A stretch of 64,000 nucleotides of DNA, taken from NCBI GenBank assembly GCA_963969595.1, contig OZ018418.1, forward strand, positions 5,957,001 through 6,021,000, read 5' to 3'. The notes beneath the pieces were generated by a model, which saw only the letters and a list, made by a program, of their open reading frames with translations, was not told where the DNA came from and ran no database searches. The position numbers and the translations under genes were made by a program. Positions 58,311-64,000 of this stretch are shown here, in pieces. This DNA comes from Neckera pumila. Its lineage: Eukaryota; Streptophyta; Bryopsida; Hypnales; Neckeraceae. Numbering within the stretch: position 1 is the first letter of the stretch; each line of letters starts with the position of its first letter.

Positions 58311-59440
58311 TTTTAGAGAAATACTATAGCATTGAATTCCTAAATCTTAGAATCCTAAATTCTAGCAATGTTAGTACTTATAAGTTCTGTTAACTCTAAC
58401 CAAGTGGTTGGATTTACTGGTTGAATTTAGTGGCTCATGTATAGGAAAACTATTTTTTGAAGTATAGTTTCAATGGTTTAGGCCTTGATATTTGGAATCA
58501 CTTGTTATTCAAAACAATCCAAGCCTTTTGTTTTTAAAGCCTTGTAATCAACCATCAAAATATTTCATGTGTATGCTTCACTGATATTATTGTGTTTTCA
58601 CCCTAAACCCTAAGACCATTTTAATTTGTCAACTTTATGCGTAAGTGATATTGAACATGTGCACTTTGGATTGTATGGTTACAATTTCAAAAGAATTATT
58701 CATTTCATTATAATGCCCTTTTCTTGTTTAATTTAAAGTAAACTATTGTGCACTATACCATTGGTACAGTCACAATAAAGGTGAAATCAATTTTCTATTT
58801 TTTCCATGAAATAATAACTTCAAAATTGAATAATCTTTGCATCGTAGGTCAAAATGCCATGAAAGCAAGCCTGTGTCACCCTTCTGGCCTATTGTTTCTT
58901 AGCAATACAAAGGATACAATGTTCGAGAGATTCCAACGTTACAAACAAAATTAACAAGCAACTTAACTTCTAGGTATGGATTTGTAGAAGCTCAAAAAGG
59001 GGCTCAGGTATTAGAGGGGGCAGATTGCAAAACAAGTTTAGGACATTTTCTTCAAATGTTTAATTTTTGAATATTTTTTTGGTATTTACACTGAAGGCAA
59101 AAAAAATTAAGTGGAAACCGAGGGTAATTTAACCAGCTTTTAGATTGCTAGTGGACGGACACCAGAAGTTCTAATTTAGGCCTTACAATTGGCTTCTCTT
59201 TGTCTTTGTTCCTCTCTCTCGACCTATTGGCTCTCTCTTTGCTTCTTTTGCCTCTAACTACACAAAAAAAAGATTAAAAAGATTGCTAAAAAATGTTTTA
59301 GAAAATGTAAAGATGTTTGCTGGGGGTTCTCTTCTTGGTTTGGTGTATTGTTTCTCTTTTATCTATGGAAATTGTCCATGTGTTTAAAAAGAAAAGAAGT
59401 AAAAAAAACAAAATTTAAAATAGAAGCCACAAAAAACCTC
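58311..59440. other. AT-rich spacer, no gene recognised
   Basis: Short frames only; a CCCTAAACCCTAAG string near 58601 is telomere-like but isolated. Confidence 0.35.
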
Positions 59441-59600
59441 CACTTACCTTCTTCAAGGGCCGCGGGTTTGGGGGACCTTTGCATGGAGATGGGCTCTTCT
59501 CTCTTGCAACAATGGGCTCTTCTCTCCCGTAGCGATGGGGTCTTCTCTCCCACGGCAATGGGCTCTTTTCTTCCCCGAGAAACCCTAGCCGCCTCTTGCT
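59441..59600 (+). repeat. GC-richer minisatellite of about 25-bp units
   Basis: About four tandem copies of a GATGGGCTCTTCTCTC-type unit at about 59487-59580. It lies within an open frame of 166 codons (59348-59848) whose translation is a serine/leucine-rich repeat product, not a recognised protein. Confidence 0.5.
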
Positions 59601-60053
59601 GTTTTTTGTCGTCACGGGGTTTGTTGCACAATTGCCGGCTTGAAGTTTGTGTCCTTGCAAGTTGGTGCTCTCACTTGCTGCGCTCCTTGTTGCGCTCCTT
59701 GTTTGCTTTCTTCTCAGCGGTTCTACGCGTCACGTTCCCACCCTGCTGCTTCTTTGTCTCTGCTGTAGTGCGTGCTAGTTTGCAACTTGAGCTAGAGCGG
59801 CTGTGGTGGTTTGCGACAAGAGCTGGAGCACGAGGTATTCAGACGTGAAACCAAACCTAAACGACCGCATACGCGAGGTCTTCAGACGTTTGTTTTTTCT
59901 CCCTCTTCTCATTTTGGCACAGGGTTGCGGTTTTCTATAATGCGGGGAATTAGGAATTTGAATTTGGTGAGGATGAGTTGTTATGAGAGTTGTTAGGGTC
60001 AAGGTGAAGGTAGGGAGAGCGGAGAAGAAGAAGAGAGGGAGTGTTGTGAATGC

Positions 60054-60180
60054 AGGACGGAGAGGGCAGTTTGATTGGGCTTTGCTGGGATAAATTAGGG
60101 TTTCAAATTTCATGCGGGACGGAGACGGCGGTTTGGTTGGGCTTTGCTATGGTAAATTAGGATTTCAGATTTTGTGTTCC
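60054..60180 (+). repeat. tandem duplication of about 63 bp
   Basis: GGACGGAGAGGGCAG...TTGGGCTTTGCTG and GGACGGAGACGGCGG...TTGGGCTTTGCTA are consecutive copies, each followed by TAAATTAGG and a TTTCA segment. Confidence 0.65.
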
Positions 60181-60887
60181 AATCTAGCTAGAAGAATATG
60201 CGCTGAAATTGAAAATGTAGCAAACACTAGGGCTTACGTACTTAGTTAGAATGGGGTGGGGGTAGCTAGAAGTAATGCACTAAAGTTTGGTGGCAAAACA
60301 TGCTTACCTGCTTGGTAAGCATGTTTGGTTTGGGTAGATTAAAGAACGAATGCTAAAATAGAAAAAAATTGCAAAAAGAAGGGATTACTTGCTTGGTAAT
60401 AAGCAGGTTTGTTTTTTGTTATACGTTTGCGATAGTTCTTTGCCGTGGAGCCCCCAATGAGTTTTGAGGGTTGAAAATAGTTGAAAGGCATGTGATGGTG
60501 TGTCCTGCTGCGGTCCTTTTTGTTTAATAAAACTCATGAATTATGTAGGAAAACATTAAAGTTGTGGCAGAAGCTTGCATCACCTCCTTAATACTCCAAA
60601 GGACTTATTAAACGTATTTGCTTTTGGTGGCTAGAAGAATGTACACTGAAATTGTAGTGTTTCAAACTTTATGGTTGCTCAAGGAGCTCCTAAATAGTTG
60701 GGCATGAATTCTAGTAGGTATTGTGGAAGTAGAGCCTATTTATGAGAAAGAATAAGTTCCAAACTTAATAGGATTGGCTTTGAACATTTGATTCTTTAGA
60801 TGAAATAGAAATAAGCTCGAAACTTGAAAAAGTTGATCTTTTGGTCTGTGGTTTGTTTTTGCTTTGTTGGAATAGAGTGAGGGTTCA

Positions 60888-61190
60888 TGTTTGATGTTCC
60901 AATCAGTTTTGTGCAGTTTCCTTGTGGTTTGATTGTTCTTTGCTTGGTAGAATTTAGGATTCTATTTTGTTGTTCTAGTTCTTTTTTATCAGTTTCAGAT
61001 ACTTGTTCCAATCACCTTTGTACAGTTTCTTTGTGGTTTGATTGTGCTTTGCTTGCGTACAATTTAGGATTCCAATTTGCTGTTCTAGTCAGTTCTTCTC
61101 AGTTCTGGTTTGTTGTTTTGATTAGTTTCATGAGATTTCTTTGTGATTTGATTGTGCTTTGCTCAGGTATAATTTAGGGTTCTGATTTGC
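60888..61190 (+). repeat. three tandem units of about 110 bp
   Basis: Units start near 60894, 61007 and 61114 and share TTGTGGTTTGATTG, CTTTGCTTG and AATTTAGG. A 96-codon open frame across them merely reflects the repeat. Confidence 0.6.
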
Positions 61191-61623
61191 AAATATGATC
61201 CCAACTTGATGAAAATCTCATTCTGTGTTCCAATCTTGTGCTACACTTGGATGCTTATGAATGTCTATTGTCACAGATTGGAGTCAGATTGGAGTTGATA
61301 AGGTTGGCACTTGTTGGCAACAATCATGCAGAAGTTGCAGGAGCATTTTAAGTCAAGGGTGCAAAGCAATAAAAGGTATGTCAAAACAATTGAGCTCAAA
61401 TGATGTCGACTGCTTTGGTAAATGTCATTGCTGTAGTGAGGTCAAGAAAGTTATTTTGTCAATTGATTTCAGGTCGATGTCAGTTTAGGTTGATGTCAGT
61501 TTAGCTCGACTGGTATCAAATTAGACAACAATAGGTAACACAATTTTGGTCGACAACACGCACTTAATACTCCCCAAAAATCCGTTTCCACCCCAACTAG
61601 TCAAAACTATAGTACAAGGTGCA

Positions 61624-62180
61624 ATTCAGGTTGACCCGACTTGAATTGAACTGCCCAAAGCAACATGTACATCAAAGCTAAAGTGGGTCTTGTTTAGTTT
61701 GAGATAACTAATTTAGGTCGATTTGACCTAAACAGTAGTAAAAACACCATAGAAAATTCAAAGGAAAAACATCAGTGAAAGCCTGCATCAATCGCGATGG
61801 GTGAAGCCTAGCAAAATAGGTTGACCCAACCTCATAGAGAACCCTAATATCTAATCTTATATGTATACTTCAGGTCGAGTTGCCCTAAATAGCAGTAAGA
61901 ACACCATAGCAAACACAAGGAGAACCATCACTAAAAGCCAACAACAAAGGGAGTCGCGTAGCCTAGAAATTTAGGTCGACCCGATTTGAATAGAGAACCC
62001 TCACCTTTGAATCCTCTATATACAATTCAGGTCAACTTGAGCTAAACAACAGGAAAAACACCACAGCGGAACCGAAGACTCGGTTATCAATGAAAGTGAG
62101 CGACTGAGGGAGTCACAAAGCTTGGCAATTCAGGTCGATTTGATCTAAATAGTGAAACCTCACCATTGAATGCCATACAT
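61624..62180 (+). repeat. tandem array of about 157-bp units carrying two palindromes each
   Basis: Three units start at 61711, 61869 and 62024. In each, a first dyad (such as AGGTCGATTTGACCT) is followed by an A-rich A-A-C-A-C-C-A segment, then an AGCCTAG-like phrase, a second dyad (61815, 61969, 62127) and an AGAGAACCCT-like segment. A partial earlier unit is marked by the dyad at 61624-61646. Confidence 0.75.
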
Positions 62181-62418
62181 TGTGTCCCCAAGTGCCAAAA
62201 CATACATTCAAACGCGGGGACAAATAAAACAAATGAACAAACCAGAGACCTAGACCAAGGCAAATGAACTCTTACAAAAACCAATAAAATGAATATAGAC
62301 ATTAGGCCTAAATCCTAAACACTTGCAAACCGCAGAGCACAATCTAAATATTGTAAGTAAGGAAGTCAAGGATTGCGATTGAGGTCAAGCGACCTTATCA
62401 ATACACTTGATCTTGCAG

Positions 62419-63861
62419 GCGTTGAAATAGAAGAGCAAGTTCAAAAATTAGAGGCGTTTTACAAAAGAGTGGAGAAGCCAGAAGATGACGACAATGGAAA
62501 TGACTATGACACCGACAGGGAGTACTAAACTTTTCAGAGCCCAGAGAAAATGGCCCACTGGAGTGTAAAAATGCTTGCGCTGAGGAACATGATTTGCTTC
62601 TTTGCAAAGTACAAGGACAACAAACCATACTATTCTATCTCCTATGACAAGAAGATTAAAGACATTGTCTTCGACAACAGCCAAATGATCAAAATCCATT
62701 GTGTATCAGTACAAGTCGGAATTGCAGAAAAGGACCAGTATCATTTCACAATCCTTCCAGATTCCTCACAAGTGGTCTTCAACATCACGCCATTCTTAGA
62801 GTCACTTAAGCCCACAGACTATTGTACCAAAATCTTGGAGTTTAAGAATAAGGTTGAAAACAACTTCTTCAAGAGTTTTGCTGGAAAGCCAATTACCGAG
62901 AAAATGCTCTGTTCAAAATTGAGGATTATCTTTGTAGGCATTGTGGTTCTAACCGCCAAGATTGAAAAGGCAAAGAAAGATATGACTCCTCGATCAGTAT
63001 CCCTAGATAGCCTAGCCAAGGAGAAAGGCAGGATCAAAAGGCACGTCCGGAAGACAAAACAATCGTGAAACAAGGAAAGGGAAGAAGGCCCAGACCCCTC
63101 CAACAGGAGGTAGGAAGAGCAACTTGGCGGGGTCCTCATTGCATAGAATACAGGATCAGGTTGCCAGCAAACCCGGTATTGGGGAAGGGAGCTTTGCGTC
63201 AGCTGTGACTTAGGTCTTGAAGGCCTATGACCCAAGTCGGAAGCACAATTATAAGCTCTCTGCAGCAGCCTATAAGAACTACTGGGCCATATGCGATGAT
63301 GCCTACGTCTTCAAAATGGACAAGAAGAAAAGCATACCAATTAACCAGCTTGTGAAGGCACCGACACACTTGAACATGCAGGGTCACAAGACTCGCATGG
63401 CAGAAGATTTGATGCACTATTACTGGCACATGCCAGACAAGTCTACCAAGCAAACACTCTGCGTCATGCCCGTCGCACTATAGGAGAAGCCCAAGCCTGA
63501 AGACTAGGAGTCAATCAAGATTGGGAACTTCTACCTCATCAATGGACAGCATAGTGTAACCGCCAGCCATATGATGGTAGACGAGGGAATTGACAAAGAC
63601 ATCTTGAAGCACTTCCGCCAATGAGACTGCTACGTAGTCTGGTCAAAGGATAATGAAAAACTAAGGACAATCTCAGCTTACTACAATAGAGTAAACCACT
63701 TCCAGGCAATGAAGCCGTCGTGGTCTACTAACATCTTGGGTGTAAGGATAGTCTGGGAGCTCATGGGCAGACCAAGACATCCCAAAGACCTCGCGCCAGT
63801 GGAGATAGTCTCCAACGCCAAAAGAAACGCCAAGAACAAAGCGAACAAGAAGAAATTCAAG
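62419..63861 (+). pseudogene. broken gene with ParB/sulfiredoxin-like N-G-Q-H-S motif
   Basis: An exon-like stretch begins after CTTGCAG (62418) and runs in frame 3 (TAA near 62526) through 63066: acidic start, then Y-Y-S-I-S-Y-D-K-K-I-K-D-I-V-F-D and a lysine-rich tail. A frameshift near 63060 moves to frame 1, which runs to a likely 5' splice site at 63862 (AAG/GTAATC), with stops near 63211, 63481, 63505 and 63622. The second half contains A-Y-K-N-Y-W-A-I-C-D, F-Y-L-I-N-G-Q-H-S-V-T-A (63529-63564) and W-S-K-D-N-E-K-L-R-T-I-S-A-Y-Y-N-R. The I-N-G-Q-H-S-V-x-A core resembles the ParB/Srx fold motif, and the tail would be lineage-specific. No function is proven. Transposon origin is likely, given the neighbours. 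Confidence 0.45.
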
Positions 63862-64000
63862 GTAATCATATCAGGTCGACTCGACCTAATCTGTGCTAGA
63901 TTAAGCAACATCATTCAACAGCCAAGCTGCTTTGGTTTAGGTCAGCTTGACCTGAACCCTCTTGTGTGGCACCTACTAAACACTCATTGTTTGTTATGTA
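63862..64000 (+). other. intron start with two palindromes
   Basis: Directly after the likely splice donor, dyads lie at 63870-63891 (AGGTCGACTCGACCT, perfect over 7-bp arms) and 63936-63955 (AGGTCAGCTTGACCT). The window ends inside this intron. Confidence 0.45.

Noticed and set aside
59348..59848. 166-codon open frame as a gene
   Set aside because: It spans a 25-bp minisatellite and gives a low-complexity S/L/F/C-rich peptide without domain or codon signal.
60887..61177. 96-codon hydrophobic open frame as a membrane protein
   Set aside because: It follows a three-unit tandem DNA repeat, which explains the repeated hydrophobic phrases.

Overview
The window looks like nuclear DNA from a land plant with a large, repeat-packed genome. 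The evidence is plant-type transposase remnants (hAT, probable En/Spm-like, and a transposase with D-N-x(2)-x-D-N-K-N and H-D-D-I-D motifs), very long solo LTRs, satellite arrays, short TTTAGGG-like stretches and AT-rich, intron-like spacers. The protein families hint at a non-flowering plant, but the sequence alone does not settle this. No intact gene, rRNA, tRNA or CRISPR array was found. Every coding region I can support carries stop codons or frameshifts, so the window is a graveyard of mobile elements and captured gene fragments.

Layout. 0-3.5 kb: an FCP1/NIF-like phosphatase pseudogene, then a transposase C-terminal fragment. 3.9-7.2 kb: a 3,316-bp solo LTR (TG...CA ends, perfect TTATA target duplication) that contains its own protein-coding gene. 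10.6-12.3 kb: a diverged relative of that gene. 13-21.5 kb: decayed, non-coding LTR-type sequence with colinear LTR-like blocks, hairpins and a minisatellite. 22-24.9 kb: a hAT transposase pseudogene split by a 912-bp inverted-repeat element, followed by an Asn/Gly-rich reading frame. 25-29 kb: spacer with a GC-richer degenerate repeat.

29.0-46.46 kb: a satellite array of about 91-bp monomers (roughly 165 copies, about 15 kb in total). It is broken by a minus-strand LTR fragment (31.0-32.5 kb) and by a 924-bp inverted-repeat element in a TTAA site (44.3-45.2 kb). 48.36-54.44 kb: a minus-strand transposase pseudogene, cut near its 3' end by a second copy (3,220 bp) of the gene-bearing solo LTR. 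Removing the LTR and one target duplication rejoins the transposase reading frame.

54.5-64 kb: a cluster of dispersed palindromes of the type AGGTCGA...TCGACCT, a degenerate array of about 177 bp, several short tandem repeats, a three-unit array of about 157 bp built around the same palindromes, and a broken gene with a ParB/sulfiredoxin-like N-G-Q-H-S motif. The points most worth a second look are the LTR family that carries a gene, the dispersed palindrome, and the two dyads kept in the 91-bp satellite.
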